A DNA stretch of 64,000 bases from Azospirillum sp. TSH100 (GTDB lineage: Bacteria > Pseudomonadota > Alphaproteobacteria > Azospirillales > Azospirillaceae), in assembly GCF_004923295.1 (NCBI RefSeq), contig NZ_CP039634.1, positions 2,508,001-2,572,000 on the forward strand, given 5' to 3'. The notes under the pieces were generated by a model. It ran no database searches, was not told the origin of the DNA, and saw nothing but the letters and a program-made list of their open reading frames with translations. The stretch's first letter is position 1; each line of letters opens with the position of its first letter. This document shows positions 8,793-18,447 of the stretch, piece after piece. The position numbers were made by a program, and so were the translations under genes.

Positions 8793-10064
8793 ATGCGAGT
8801 CCCGTTCCGTCATCCCGCCCGCCTCCTTCTCGCCACCCTGCTGATGGCCGGCTGCCAGAGCACCGGCGCCACCGCTCCGGTCGCCACCGGCGCCGCGGCC
8901 CCCGCCGCGTCGGCACCGCTCCAGCCCGTGGCGCAGCAGCCAGCCTCCTTACCCGAATGGCTGGCGGCACTGCGTGCCGAGGCGCTGAGCCAGGGCATCC
9001 GTCCGCAAACCTTCGACCGCGCCTTTCAGCGGGTGAAGCTGTCCGACCGCGTCGTCGAACTGGATGGCGCCCAGCCCGAGTTCACCCGGCAAGTGTGGCA
9101 GTATTTGGACAGCGCCGTGAATGAAAAGCGCGTCCAGGATGGCCGGCAGAAGTTGCAGGAGCATGCGGCGTTGCTTTCCCGCATCACCCGCCGCACCGGC
9201 GTTCCGGGAGAGATCCTGGTCGCCTTCTGGGGGGTGGAATCGGATTTCGGCAAGTCGACCGGCAACTTCTCGGTCATCGACGCGCTGACGACGCTGGCCT
9301 TCGAGGGCCGGCGCGCCGCCTATTTCCGCTCGGAGCTGCTGGCGGCCCTGCGCATCCTGGACTCCGGCGACATCCCGCCGGAGCGGATGACCGGCTCCTG
9401 GGCCGGCGCCATGGGCCAGACCCAGTTCATGCCGACCGTCTTCCTGCGCAACGCGGTGGACGAGGACGGCGACGGCCACCGCGACATCTGGGGCAGCATG
9501 CCCGACGTGCTGGCCTCCACAGCCAAGTTCGTGCTGGCCAATGGCTGGCGCCCCGGCGAGTCCTGGGGGCAGGAGGTGCGGCTGCCCGACGGCTTCCCCT
9601 ATGATCAGGCGGAGCTGAGCATCACCAAGCCACTGTCGGACTGGCGCCGGCTGGGCGTGCGTCCGCTGGACGGCGGCGAACTGGGCGGAGAGGGGACGGC
9701 CTCGATCCTGGTGCTGGCCGGGCACCGCGGGCCGGCCTTCCTGGTGCGCGACAATTTCCGCGCGATCATGCGCTACAACCCGTCGACCAGCTATTCGCTG
9801 GCCGTCGCCATGCTGGCCGACCGCATGACCGGCAAGCCGGGCGTCCGCGGGTCCTGGCCGCGCGAGGAACAGGCGCTGAGCAAGCACGAGCGTGTCGACC
9901 TGCAACAGCGGCTGGCGTCGCTGGGGCTGGAGCCGGGTGCCGCCGACGGCATCGTCGGGGCGAACACCCGCAACGCGGTGCGGCGGTTCCAGGCGTCGGT
10001 CGGCGAAATCCCCGACGGCTTCGCCACCAAGGCGCTGCTGGAGCGGCTGCGGCAGCGGTCGTGA
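8793..10064 (+). CDS. MltB-family lytic murein transglycosylase with peptidoglycan-binding domain
   Basis: 423 aa, predicted outer-membrane lipoprotein: basic start MRVPFRHPARLL, a short hydrophobic stretch and the lipobox LMAGC at about residue 23. An Ala/Pro-rich linker follows. The SLT_2 catalytic domain spans about 50-335: the catalytic Glu is in FWGVESDFGKSTGNFSV, and EGRRAAYFRSELLAAL, GSWAGAMGQTQFMPTVF and DEDGDGHRDIWGSMPDVLAS are family hallmarks. A PG_binding_1 domain occupies the last about 60 residues (LQQRLASLGLEPGAADG to the C-terminus). It cleaves glycan strands with 1,6-anhydro ring formation. It stands alone, convergent with the CDF-like gene, and the two gene ends share a long inverted repeat (10065-10071 with 10113-10119 plus inner pairing). 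Confidence 0.93.
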   Translation: MRVPFRHPARLLLATLLMAGCQSTGATAPVATGAAAPAASAPLQPVAQQPASLPEWLAALRAEALSQGIRPQTFDRAFQRVKLSDRVVELDGAQPEFTRQVWQYLDSAVNEKRVQDGRQKLQEHAALLSRITRRTGVPGEILVAFWGVESDFGKSTGNFSVIDALTTLAFEGRRAAYFRSELLAALRILDSGDIPPERMTGSWAGAMGQTQFMPTVFLRNAVDEDGDGHRDIWGSMPDVLASTAKFVLANGWRPGESWGQEVRLPDGFPYDQAELSITKPLSDWRRLGVRPLDGGELGGEGTASILVLAGHRGPAFLVRDNFRAIMRYNPSTSYSLAVAMLADRMTGKPGVRGSWPREEQALSKHERVDLQQRLASLGLEPGAADGIVGANTRNAVRRFQASVGEIPDGFATKALLERLRQRS

Positions 10065-10094
10065 GGGTGAGACGAGCCGGGGCGGTGGCTGACA

Positions 10095-10745
10095 CTACCG
10101 CCCGGCCATCCCCTCACCCCCGACACTGCCACGCAGCAACCCCCAGGCCGCCGGCAGCAGGACCGCCGCGATCCCGGCGCCGACCAGCGCGTCGGGTGCG
10201 CCGTCCAGCAGAAGCCAGCTCGCGCCCAGCCCGATCAGACCGGCGCCGAGCGGCAGCACGTCCTTCCGCGCACACAGCCAGATCGCCCGCAGGGTGAGCG
10301 TGCCGCGACGGCCGGCGAACAGCAGGGTCGCGGTCGCCACCGTCACGCCGATCGCCAGCAGCAGGGCGAGGCTGGCGAGCGACACGTCGGGGATCGCCAT
10401 GCCGGCGATGCTGCGCCCCGCCGTCACCACCAGCGCCACCGACGCGGCGGCCAACGCCACCCCATGCAGCATCGACAGGCGGGTGCGCCGGTCCGGCCGG
10501 CGGCCCAGCCCGACCAGCGTCACCGCATGGCCGGCGGCGTGGTTCAGCACCAGCAGAGCGGCGGCCCACAGGGTGACAGCCTGCGTCGCATTGGCGGCGG
10601 CGAGCAGCAGGGTACCGAGAAGGCCATTCACCACCATCGCCATCCGCATGGTGTGCTTCAGATCCTCCGACCCGCCGGACGGACGCGACGCACCTCCGCC
10701 ACAGGAGCCGCCGCCACAGGCTCCACCACCGCACCCGCCATCCAT
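10095..10745 (-). CDS. CDF-like (cation diffusion facilitator) membrane protein with Cys/Gly-rich head
   Basis: 216 aa from the ATG at 10745, which has AGGGGCGG about 7 bases upstream; the longer frame starting at 10763 contains that ribosome site. The head reads MDGGCGGGACGGGSCGGG with three cysteines. About six hydrophobic segments follow, in the pattern of the CDF membrane domain (MRMAMVVNGLLGTLL, later ALLVLNHAAGHAVTLVG). The acidic metal ligands normally seen in CDF helices II and V are not found: the place of the usual H/D pair reads NHAAGH. No C-terminal cytoplasmic domain is present. Family assignment is tentative. It may be a degenerate or re-purposed metal transporter, with the Cys-rich head a possible soft-metal site. 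Confidence 0.6.
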   Translation of the reverse strand: MDGGCGGGACGGGSCGGGASRPSGGSEDLKHTMRMAMVVNGLLGTLLLAAANATQAVTLWAAALLVLNHAAGHAVTLVGLGRRPDRRTRLSMLHGVALAAASVALVVTAGRSIAGMAIPDVSLASLALLLAIGVTVATATLLFAGRRGTLTLRAIWLCARKDVLPLGAGLIGLGASWLLLDGAPDALVGAGIAAVLLPAAWGLLRGSVGGEGMAGR

Positions 10746-11024
10746 CGCACCGCCCCTCCCCATCGATCAGGGGAAATCATAGGGGCGGCAGGCGGGGGCG
10801 TCCACAGTCATCAGGATTTTCTGATATGCAAAGACCCCATCCCTGCCGCATCGAAAGAGGTGGGCCGCCGGGCGGGCTACCCTTTCGAACGGCGGCACGG
10901 CTAACCCGGCCCACCGAACGGTGCAGGGGCTGTCTCATTGGGCGCTTACCCGTCCCCCTCCATGAAAAGCGGACCGTCGAGGCGGATATCGGGACAGACA
11001 CAGCCGCATCATCGGAACCACTCC

Positions 11025-11999
11025 ATGACGAAGCGCCCCGCCTCCCCCCTCAAGATCCTGATTGTCGACGACAATCCGCTGTTGCAGCGGGCGTTGAAGG
11101 ACATGCTGGGGCTGTGGGGCGTCGGCCAGATCACCGCGGTCGGCAGCGGGCAGGAGGCCAAGGACGCGCTGCGGCGCGAGGTCTTCGACCTGATGGTGAC
11201 CGACTGGGTGATGGAGCCGGTGGGCGGCGCGCAGCTGATCCAATGGATCCGCCAATCGCCGGGCAGCCTGCGGCCCACCATGCCGATCATCGTGCTGACC
11301 GCCAACGCCGATCTCGCCACCGTGCGCAGCGCCTGGGATGCCGGCGCCGATTCCGTGCTGGCCAAGCCGGTGCCGGCCGCCACCCTGGCCCGCCGCATCG
11401 ACGCGGTGCTGAACCGCCGCGACGGCGCCGTCCGCACCGGCGGTACGGAGCCCCGCGGCGACACCGCGCGTCCGGCCGCCAGCGGCGCAGCGCAGTTGCC
11501 GCCTCCGGCGCGCACCTCGATCATCCCGCCGACCGCGCTTCCGGCCTCCACCCTGCCGCCGGACCGCAACGCCGCCGCCATGCGCAGCGAGGATCCGAAA
11601 CGGGTGCGTCTGCTGCTGGCGCTCGACAAGCTGGAAGCGGCGATCGACCGGCCGGACCCGATCGGCAGCCGGCTTCGCCACGCCCTGTCGGACCTGCAAG
11701 TCGCCACCGCGGGCGATTCCGCCGCCTCCTCCGTCGTCGCGTCGCTGTCCACCTGCGTCACCTGGGTGGAGCCGGACATCGAAGGCTATGTCGACGCGCT
11801 CCAGGCCCATGCCGCCGCCCTGCGCTGGCTGGCGGGATCGGACGGCGGCACCCAGTCGATGGCGGTGGCGCTGTGCCTGATCCGCACGCTGCGCGCCAGC
11901 GTCCGCACCCTCGCCGCCCGCGGACAATCCGACTTCGGCAATTGGCCGGAAGCCGGCAACCCGACTCCTCCGGGAAAATCCCCCCTCACCGGCCGCTGA
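11025..11999 (+). CDS. Response regulator, receiver domain with uncharacterised C-terminal half
   Basis: 324 aa from the ATG at 11025. Residues about 9-128 form a receiver: acidic pair in ILIVDDNPLLQRAL, phospho-acceptor Asp in LMVTDWVMEPVGGAQL, Thr in IIVLTANADL and Lys in SVLAKPVPAATL. An Ala/Pro-rich linker (about 135-190) leads to a helical C-terminal region (KRVRLLLALDKLEAAID to the end) that matches no DNA-binding or enzymatic output I recognise. A CheY/PilZ-like signalling role is possible. No kinase is adjacent, so it is an orphan. It is divergent from the CDF-like gene across a 280-base gap and runs toward the oxidoreductase gene on the same strand, 259 bases apart. Confidence 0.8.
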   Translation: MTKRPASPLKILIVDDNPLLQRALKDMLGLWGVGQITAVGSGQEAKDALRREVFDLMVTDWVMEPVGGAQLIQWIRQSPGSLRPTMPIIVLTANADLATVRSAWDAGADSVLAKPVPAATLARRIDAVLNRRDGAVRTGGTEPRGDTARPAASGAAQLPPPARTSIIPPTALPASTLPPDRNAAAMRSEDPKRVRLLLALDKLEAAIDRPDPIGSRLRHALSDLQVATAGDSAASSVVASLSTCVTWVEPDIEGYVDALQAHAAALRWLAGSDGGTQSMAVALCLIRTLRASVRTLAARGQSDFGNWPEAGNPTPPGKSPLTGR

Positions 12000-12258
12000 G
12001 TCCGCCCCCATATCGTCTGGACAAGGTCTGGGCGAAAGGGGCACGGAGCGGGAATTTCCGCAAGGCAGGGCATTCCATACGCTCCGTTACGGAAGACCGG
12101 CGGTTGCCGCGCCGTTCCTTGCTTTTTGCAGGACGGCCCGCCGCAGCCGTTGCGATATAAGACAGCCTTCATTACCTTTTTGCCCAGCGAACAAATCGGC
12201 TCCCCAGCACTCCGCAACGGAGCTTGCCAGGCTGCCGACCGATGGGAGGGAAAGAAGA

Positions 12259-15200
12259 ATGGCGGCCTCAACCGTATCGCTGGCAACTGTCTCGTTGGAA
12301 GACAAGTACGCGCTCGAACAGGGCCGTGTTTACCTCACCGGCACCCAGGCGCTGGTGCGCCTGCCGATGATGCAGCGCCAGCGCGACCTCGCCGCCGGGC
12401 TGAACACCGGCTGCTTCATTTCCGGCTATCGCGGTTCGCCGCTGGGCGGCTTCGACCAGAATCTGTGGAACGCCCGCAAGTTCCTGGAAAAGAACCACAT
12501 CCGGTTCCAGCCCGGCGTGAACGAGGAGCTGGGCGCCACCGCCGTCTGGGGCAGCCAGCAGGTCGGCATGTTCAAGGGCGCCAAATATGACGGCGTCTTC
12601 GCCATGTGGTACGGCAAGGGCCCCGGCGTCGACCGCTCCGGCGACGTGTTCAAGCATGCCAACGCGGCGGGTACGTCGAAGCACGGCGGCGTGCTGGTGC
12701 TGACCGGCGACGACCACAACTGCAAGTCCTCCACCTTCCCGCACCAGTCCGAACACGCCTACATGCACGCGATGATCCCGGTGCTGAACCCGTCGGGGGT
12801 GCAGGAGATCCTGGATTACGGCCTGATCGGCTGGCAGATGAGCCGCTATTCCGGCTGCTGGATCGCCATGAAGACGATCGCGGAGACGGTGGACACCTCC
12901 GCGTCGGTCTACATCGATCCGCACCGCGTCTCCCCCGTCGTCCCGACCGATTTCGAGCTTCCGCCGGGCGGCCTGAACATCCGCTGGCCCGACCCGCCGC
13001 TGGAGCAGGAATACCGGCTGATGAAGCACAAGCTGTACGCCGCCCTGGCGTTCGCGCGTGCCAACAAGCTGGACCGGGTGGTGATGGAGAGCCCGCGACC
13101 GCGCTTCGGCATCGTCACCACCGGCAAGAGCTATCTCGACGTCCGGCAGGCCTTCGACGAACTGGGCATCACCGAGGAGATGGCCGCCGATTGGGGCATC
13201 ACCGTCTACAAGGTCGGCATGCCCTGGCCGCTGGAGCGCGACGGCGTCCGCCACTTCGCCGAGGGTCTGGAAGAGATCGTCGTGGTCGAGGAGAAGCGCG
13301 CGGTCATCGAGAACCAGCTGAAGGAACAGCTCTACAACTGGAACCCCGACGTCCGCCCGAAGGTGGTCGGCAAGTTCGACGAGCAGGGCGAGTGGATCCT
13401 GCCGAGCGCCGGCGAACTGACCCCGGCGCAGATCGCCGTGGTGATCGGCCGCCGCCTGCAACGCTTCATCGAGAACGAGACCCTCGCCCGCCGCATCGCC
13501 TTCCTCGACGCGCAGGAGAAGCAGAAGGCCCATGTGGCGCGCGTGGTGCGCAAGCCGACCTTCTGTTCCGGCTGCCCGCACAACACCTCCACCGTCGTGC
13601 CGGAGGGCAGCCGGGCGCTGGGCGGCATCGGCTGCCATTACATGGCGACGTGGCTCGACCGCTCGACCGACACCTTCACCCAGATGGGCGGCGAAGGCGT
13701 ACCGTGGGTCGGGCAAGCCGCCTTCACCGACGAGAAGCACATCTTCGCCAATCTGGGCGACGGCACCTATTTCCATTCCGGCGTGCTGGCGATCCGGCAG
13801 GCCATCGCCGCCAAGGTGAACATCACCTACAAAATCCTCTTCAACGACGCGGTCGCCATGACCGGCGGCCAGCCCTTCGACGGCTCGCTGACCGTGCAGT
13901 CCATTGCTCATGTCCTGCGGGCGGAGGGCGTGCAGCGCATCACCGTCGTCAGCGACGAGCCGGAGAAATACGGCATCGGCAACGGCCTGCCGCAATTCAC
14001 CACCGTCGAGCATCGCGACGACCTCGACCGCGTGCAGAAGGAGATGCGCGAGGTTCCCGGCGTCAGCGTCCTGATCTATGACCAGACCTGCGCCACCGAG
14101 AAGCGCCGCCGCCGCAAGCGCGGCAAGATGGTCGACCCGGCCAAGCGCGTGGTGATCAACGAGCTGGTCTGCGAAGGCTGCGGCGACTGTTCCGCCAAGT
14201 CGTCCTGCGTGTCGGTGATCCCGCAGGAGACCGAGTTCGGCCGCAAGCGCCAGATCGACCAGTCGAGCTGCAACAAGGATTATTCCTGCACCAAGGGCTT
14301 CTGCCCCAGCTTCGTGACGGTCGAGGGTGGACAGCTGCGCAAGCCGAAGCCGGCGGCGGCGAAGTCGGCGGACGGCGCTGGGCTGCCCGCCCCCGCCATG
14401 CCCGCTTACGACAAGACCTGGAGCCTGTATGTCACCGGCGTCGGCGGCACCGGCGTCGTCACCATCGGCGCGCTGCTGGGTATGGCCGCCCACATCGAGG
14501 GCAAGGGCGTCGGCGTGCTCGACATGACCGGGCTGGCGCAGAAGGGCGGCGCCGTCACCAGCCACATCCGCATCGCCAACAAACCGGAGGATATCCACTC
14601 CGTCCGCATCGCCGCCGGCGGAGCCGACGCGGTGCTGGGTTGCGACCTGATCGTCGCGGCGGCGGGCGACGGGCTGTCGAAGATGACCGCCGGCCGCACC
14701 CGCGCGGTCATCAACACCCATGACAGCATCACCGCCGACTTCATCAAGAAGCCGGACATGGTGATCCCGGTCCGCGATCTGGTCGGGGACATCCGCAAGG
14801 CCTGCGGCGGCGAGGGCAATGTCGACGCCTTCGACGCGACCAAGCTCGCCACCGCTCTGCTCGGCGACAGCCTGTACGCCAACCCCTTCCTGATGGGCTA
14901 TGCCTGGCAGAAGGGCCTGATCCCGCTGAGCGAGGAATCGATCCTCAAGGCGATCGAGCTGAACGGCGTGGCGGTGAAGCTGAACCTCGACGCCTTCCAG
15001 TGGGGCCGCCGCGCCGCCGTCGATCTGGCATCGGTGGAAGCCGCCGCGAAGCCGCAGGAGGTGGCGCCGACCGCCCAGTCGCTGCTGCTCGACCAGCGCC
15101 GCCCATCCGCCAGCCTGGACGAGGTGATCGAGCGCCGCCACCGCTTCCTGGTCGATTACCAGGACGCCGCCTATGCCGCCCGCTTCCACGCGCTGGTCGA

Positions 15201-15777
15201 CTGGACCCGCCGGACGGAACAGCAGAAGGTCCCCGGCTCCACCGCGCTGACCGAAGCGGTCGCCCGCGCCCACTTCAAGCTGATGGCCTACAAGGACGAG
15301 TATGAGGTGGCGCGGCTCTACACCGACAGCGGCTTCGTCGAAAATGTCCAGCGGATGTTCGAGGGCGACTGGAAGCTGACCTTCCACATGGCCCCGCCGG
15401 TGATGGGCGAGACCGGCGAGGACGGGGCTGAGCCGAAGAAGAAGAGCTTCGGCCCGTGGATGCTGCCGGTCCTGCGCCTGCTGGCCAAGGGCAAGCGCCT
15501 GCGCGGCACCCGCCTCGACCCGTTCGGCCGCACCGCCGAGCGCCGCCAGGAGCGCGCCTTGATCGCCGAGTATGAGGCGGTGGTGGGCGAACTGCTGAAC
15601 GGCCTGACGGCCGAGCGGCTGGAGCTTGCGGTGGAAATCGCGAAGCTGCCGATGGAGATGCGCGGCTACGGCCCGGTCAAGGCCCGCAACGTGTCGGTCG
15701 CGAAGGCGAAGGAAGCCAAGCTGCTGGAAGCCTTCCGCGCCCCGGTCGCCGCCCCGCAGCCGCTGGCGGCGGAGTGA
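12259..15777 (+). CDS. Indolepyruvate ferredoxin oxidoreductase, fused alpha/beta form
   Basis: 1172 aa, the normal size of the fused proteobacterial form. It oxidatively decarboxylates aryl (and possibly branched) 2-oxoacids to acyl-CoA, passing electrons to ferredoxin. Order: pyrimidine-binding region from about residue 25 (YLTGTQALVRLPMMQR, GYRGSPLGGFD); a central TPP-binding region with CSGCPHNTSTV and IFANLGDGTYFHSG (residues about 435-510); an iron-sulfur part with NELVCEGCGDC and nearby Cys residues (about 630-690); and the gamma-type domain VTGVGGTGVVTIGALLGMA from about 720. The ATG at 12259 follows GGGAGGGAAAGAAGA. It stands alone with its own terminator. In an Azospirillum-like host it could draw indole-3-pyruvate away from auxin synthesis or serve aromatic amino-acid catabolism (inference). 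Confidence 0.95.
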   Translation: MAASTVSLATVSLEDKYALEQGRVYLTGTQALVRLPMMQRQRDLAAGLNTGCFISGYRGSPLGGFDQNLWNARKFLEKNHIRFQPGVNEELGATAVWGSQQVGMFKGAKYDGVFAMWYGKGPGVDRSGDVFKHANAAGTSKHGGVLVLTGDDHNCKSSTFPHQSEHAYMHAMIPVLNPSGVQEILDYGLIGWQMSRYSGCWIAMKTIAETVDTSASVYIDPHRVSPVVPTDFELPPGGLNIRWPDPPLEQEYRLMKHKLYAALAFARANKLDRVVMESPRPRFGIVTTGKSYLDVRQAFDELGITEEMAADWGITVYKVGMPWPLERDGVRHFAEGLEEIVVVEEKRAVIENQLKEQLYNWNPDVRPKVVGKFDEQGEWILPSAGELTPAQIAVVIGRRLQRFIENETLARRIAFLDAQEKQKAHVARVVRKPTFCSGCPHNTSTVVPEGSRALGGIGCHYMATWLDRSTDTFTQMGGEGVPWVGQAAFTDEKHIFANLGDGTYFHSGVLAIRQAIAAKVNITYKILFNDAVAMTGGQPFDGSLTVQSIAHVLRAEGVQRITVVSDEPEKYGIGNGLPQFTTVEHRDDLDRVQKEMREVPGVSVLIYDQTCATEKRRRRKRGKMVDPAKRVVINELVCEGCGDCSAKSSCVSVIPQETEFGRKRQIDQSSCNKDYSCTKGFCPSFVTVEGGQLRKPKPAAAKSADGAGLPAPAMPAYDKTWSLYVTGVGGTGVVTIGALLGMAAHIEGKGVGVLDMTGLAQKGGAVTSHIRIANKPEDIHSVRIAAGGADAVLGCDLIVAAAGDGLSKMTAGRTRAVINTHDSITADFIKKPDMVIPVRDLVGDIRKACGGEGNVDAFDATKLATALLGDSLYANPFLMGYAWQKGLIPLSEESILKAIELNGVAVKLNLDAFQWGRRAAVDLASVEAAAKPQEVAPTAQSLLLDQRRPSASLDEVIERRHRFLVDYQDAAYAARFHALVDWTRRTEQQKVPGSTALTEAVARAHFKLMAYKDEYEVARLYTDSGFVENVQRMFEGDWKLTFHMAPPVMGETGEDGAEPKKKSFGPWMLPVLRLLAKGKRLRGTRLDPFGRTAERRQERALIAEYEAVVGELLNGLTAERLELAVEIAKLPMEMRGYGPVKARNVSVAKAKEAKLLEAFRAPVAAPQPLAAE

Positions 15778-15818
15778 CGGCGTCGGGGTTGCCGATCAGG
15801 TGAGGCGATGCAGCGCAG

Positions 15819-15857
15819 CGCCCTCCCCGCCTTGTGTGGGGAGGGCGTTTTCGTTTC
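15819..15857 (+). terminator. Rho-independent terminator of the indolepyruvate oxidoreductase gene
   Basis: A 10-bp GC stem (15819-15828 with 15838-15847) with a 9-base loop is followed by TTTTCGTTT. It lies 42 bases after the stop codon. The convergent small gene ends at 15856, inside the tail of this element. Confidence 0.85.
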
Positions 15858-16068
15858 AGGGTCGCTTGGAACCGGCGGTCATCTTCCAGATCGCGACGAA
15901 GAACAGCGCGGTGCCGAGCAGAGCGGCATAGAGGACGACGGTCGGATGGAAGATGAAGCCAATCGGCAGGATCAGGAGCAGGACAGCCGCGCCGAGCAGC
16001 CCGAGCAGGAAAATGCCGGGGTTGAACCGTTCGTAGACCGGTGCGTTCAGGTCGATGTGGATGGCCAT
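15856..16068 (-). CDS. Small membrane protein, 70 aa, two helices
   Basis: Starts at the ATG at 16068 (MAIHIDLNAPVYERFNPGIF), with GGAG about 6 bases upstream favouring it over an ATG at 16080. Two hydrophobic segments are clear: about residues 20-38 (FLLGLLGAAVLLLILPIGF) and about 44-62 (VVLYAALLGTALFFVAIW), joined by a short FHPT loop, with a basic C-terminus GSKRP. This suggests a small inner-membrane hairpin protein. No family recognised. It converges with the oxidoreductase gene and is divergent from the kinase at 16299. Confidence 0.7.
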   Translation of the reverse strand: MAIHIDLNAPVYERFNPGIFLLGLLGAAVLLLILPIGFIFHPTVVLYAALLGTALFFVAIWKMTAGSKRP

Positions 16069-16298
16069 GATGCGCTCCATTCCGATGCCGCGATGCGCGG
16101 CCTTGAGTGAGGAATATGAGCGAAGGCTAATGTTTAGGGTTGTCGCCGGCATTGCGAATTCGCAACGGATTCGTCCTGCTCCCCGGCCTGCTTTCGGCCT
16201 GATCGCGGAAAGATCGGTCCGGCCGGACAAGGGCACGCCGATCTGCCGTATTTTTCCTATCGCATAGCCATATCGTTCGCTTGCCCACTGAGTTGCGC

Positions 16299-18425
16299 AT
16301 GATAAGACAGGCAGGACCGAAGCGGGACGCCCGTCCGGCTGGCCGATGGAGAGACCGGGTGGCAGAGCAGCAGACGGCGCTGGATGTATCGGCGCAAAGC
16401 GAGGACCGCTATCGCGCCCTGTTCAACGCTCTCGAAGACGGGTTCTGCATCATCGAGTTCAGTGAGGATGCCGCCGGCAACCTTACCGATTACATTCACG
16501 TCGAGGCCAACGACGGCTACGAGCGGCAGACCGGCATCCGGAACATCGTCGGCATGGCGGTGCGCGATCTCGCCCCTAACGAGGCGGACGGCTGGATCGA
16601 GCTGTATGGCAACGTCCTGCGCACCGGTGAGCCGATCCGGTTCGAGCGCTATTTCGCACTGGTCGAACGCTATATCGAAGTGTCGGCCGCGAGGGTGGAA
16701 CCGGTCGACCGGCGTCAGGTCTCCGTCCTGTTCCGCGACATCACCGCGCGGCGCCGGGCGGAAGAGGCTCTGCGGGTCAGCGAGGCGCTGGCGCGGGAGA
16801 ATGTGCAGCGCGTCCAGCTGGCGCTGGCGGCCGGCGCCATCATCGGCACCTGGATTTGGGACCTGCCCAACAACCGCTTCACGGTCGATCAGGCTTTCGC
16901 CGAAGCCTTCGGCCTCGACCCGTCTCTCGGCCGCGATGGGCTGAGCCTGGAACAGGTGACAGCCAGCGTCCACCCGGACGACAAACCCGGCCTGATCGCC
17001 GCGATCCAGGAGGTCGTCGCCCGCGGCGGCGCCTATGCCCACCAGTATCGGGTGAAGCGGGCGGACGGAAACTATTACTGGCTGGAGGCGAACGGCCGGG
17101 TGGAGCTTGGCCCGGACGGCAAGGCGTCCAGCTTTCCCGGCGTGCTGCTGGATGTTCAGGAGCGCCGTGCGGTGGAGGCGGAGCGCGACCGGGCGGCGGC
17201 GGCGCTGCGCGCGCTGAACGAGACGCTGGAGCAGCGCGTCGCCGAGCGCACCGCCGAGCTGATGCGGGCCGAGGAGCAGCTGCGCCAGTCGCAGAAGATG
17301 GAGGCGGTCGGGCAGCTGACCGGCGGGCTGGCCCACGATTTCAACAATCTGCTCGCCGGCATCTCGGGCGCCCTGGAACGCATCGCCGCCCGCGTCGACC
17401 AGGGCCGCGTCAACGAGCTGGACAAGTTCATCATCGCCGCCCAGGGCGCGGTGCGGCGGGCGGCGGCGCTGACCCACCGGCTGCTCGCCTTCTCCCGCCA
17501 GCAGACGCTGGCGCCGAAGGCGGTCAACATGAACCGGCTGGTCGGCGGCATGCTGGAGCTGATCCAGCGCACGGTGGGGCCGGGCATCCAGGTGGAGATG
17601 GTCGGAATGTCCGGCCTGTGGGCGACGATGGTCGACCCCTCGCAGCTGGAGAATTCGCTGCTGAACCTGTGCATCAACGCCCGCGACGCCATGCCGGGCG
17701 GCGGGCGCATCACCATCGAGACCGGCAACCGCTGGATCGACCATGAGGGGGCGCGGCAGCAGGACATGCAGCCCGGCCAGTATGTCTCGCTCTGCGTGTC
17801 GGACAACGGCACCGGCATGACGCCGGATGTCATCGAGAAGGCGTTCGACCCCTTCTTCACCACCAAGCCGATCGGCCAGGGCACCGGGCTCGGCCTGTCG
17901 ATGATCTACGGCTTCGCCAAGCAGTCGGGCGGGCATGTGAAGATCTATTCGGAGGTTGGCGCAGGCACCATGGTGTGCCTGTACCTGCCCCGCCACCGCG
18001 GCGAGGCCGAGGAGGAGGAACCCCGCGAGGAAACGGCGGTCAGCCCGCCGGCGCGGGTCGGCGAGACCGTTCTGGTGGTGGACGACGAGCCGAGCCTGCG
18101 GCTGATGGTGATGGATCTGCTGAGCGACCTGGGCTATGCGGCGATCGAGGCGGCGGACGGCGCCGCCGGCCTGCGGGTCCTGCAATCGGAGGCGCGGATC
18201 GATCTGGTGGTGACCGACGTCGGCCTGCCCGGCGGCATGAATGGCCGCCAGATGATCGATCTGGCCCGCGTCGGCCGTCCGAAGCTGAAGACGCTGTTCA
18301 TCACGGGCTTCGCCGAAAACGCGCTACTGAACAACGGGCAGTTGGAACCGGGCATGTCGGTGCTGACCAAGCCCTTCGCCATGGACGTGCTGGCGGCACG
18401 GATCAGGGAGCTGATCGCGGGGTGA
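16299..18425 (+). CDS. PAS-PAS hybrid sensor histidine kinase with C-terminal receiver
   Basis: 708 aa from the ATG at 16299; a TTG six codons upstream would extend it and neither has a strong ribosome site. Order: PAS (about 25-155, with YRALFNALEDGFCIIEF), a second PAS/PAC (about 170-300, ending GVLLDVQERRAVEAERD), a coiled linker, a HisKA-type dimerisation helix with the phospho-His in TGGLAHDFNNLLAGI (about 345), the HATPase domain (N box in NSLLNLCINARDAMPGGG, G1 in VSDNGTGMTPDV, F box FDPFFTTKPIGQGTGLGLSM), and a receiver (about 590-708) with VVDDEPSLR, Asp in LVVTDVGLPGG and TKPF. No membrane segments, so a cytosolic sensor. It converges with the diguanylate cyclase gene; partners unknown. 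Confidence 0.92.
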   Translation: MIRQAGPKRDARPAGRWRDRVAEQQTALDVSAQSEDRYRALFNALEDGFCIIEFSEDAAGNLTDYIHVEANDGYERQTGIRNIVGMAVRDLAPNEADGWIELYGNVLRTGEPIRFERYFALVERYIEVSAARVEPVDRRQVSVLFRDITARRRAEEALRVSEALARENVQRVQLALAAGAIIGTWIWDLPNNRFTVDQAFAEAFGLDPSLGRDGLSLEQVTASVHPDDKPGLIAAIQEVVARGGAYAHQYRVKRADGNYYWLEANGRVELGPDGKASSFPGVLLDVQERRAVEAERDRAAAALRALNETLEQRVAERTAELMRAEEQLRQSQKMEAVGQLTGGLAHDFNNLLAGISGALERIAARVDQGRVNELDKFIIAAQGAVRRAAALTHRLLAFSRQQTLAPKAVNMNRLVGGMLELIQRTVGPGIQVEMVGMSGLWATMVDPSQLENSLLNLCINARDAMPGGGRITIETGNRWIDHEGARQQDMQPGQYVSLCVSDNGTGMTPDVIEKAFDPFFTTKPIGQGTGLGLSMIYGFAKQSGGHVKIYSEVGAGTMVCLYLPRHRGEAEEEEPREETAVSPPARVGETVLVVDDEPSLRLMVMDLLSDLGYAAIEAADGAAGLRVLQSEARIDLVVTDVGLPGGMNGRQMIDLARVGRPKLKTLFITGFAENALLNNGQLEPGMSVLTKPFAMDVLAARIRELIAG

Positions 18426-18447
18426 GCGGCGGTTTGCCGCCCGCCGG

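Noticed and set aside
12268..15387. 1039-codon open frame opposite the indolepyruvate oxidoreductase
   Set aside because: Same third-position GC effect; no domain or ribosome site, and the + strand gene is certain.
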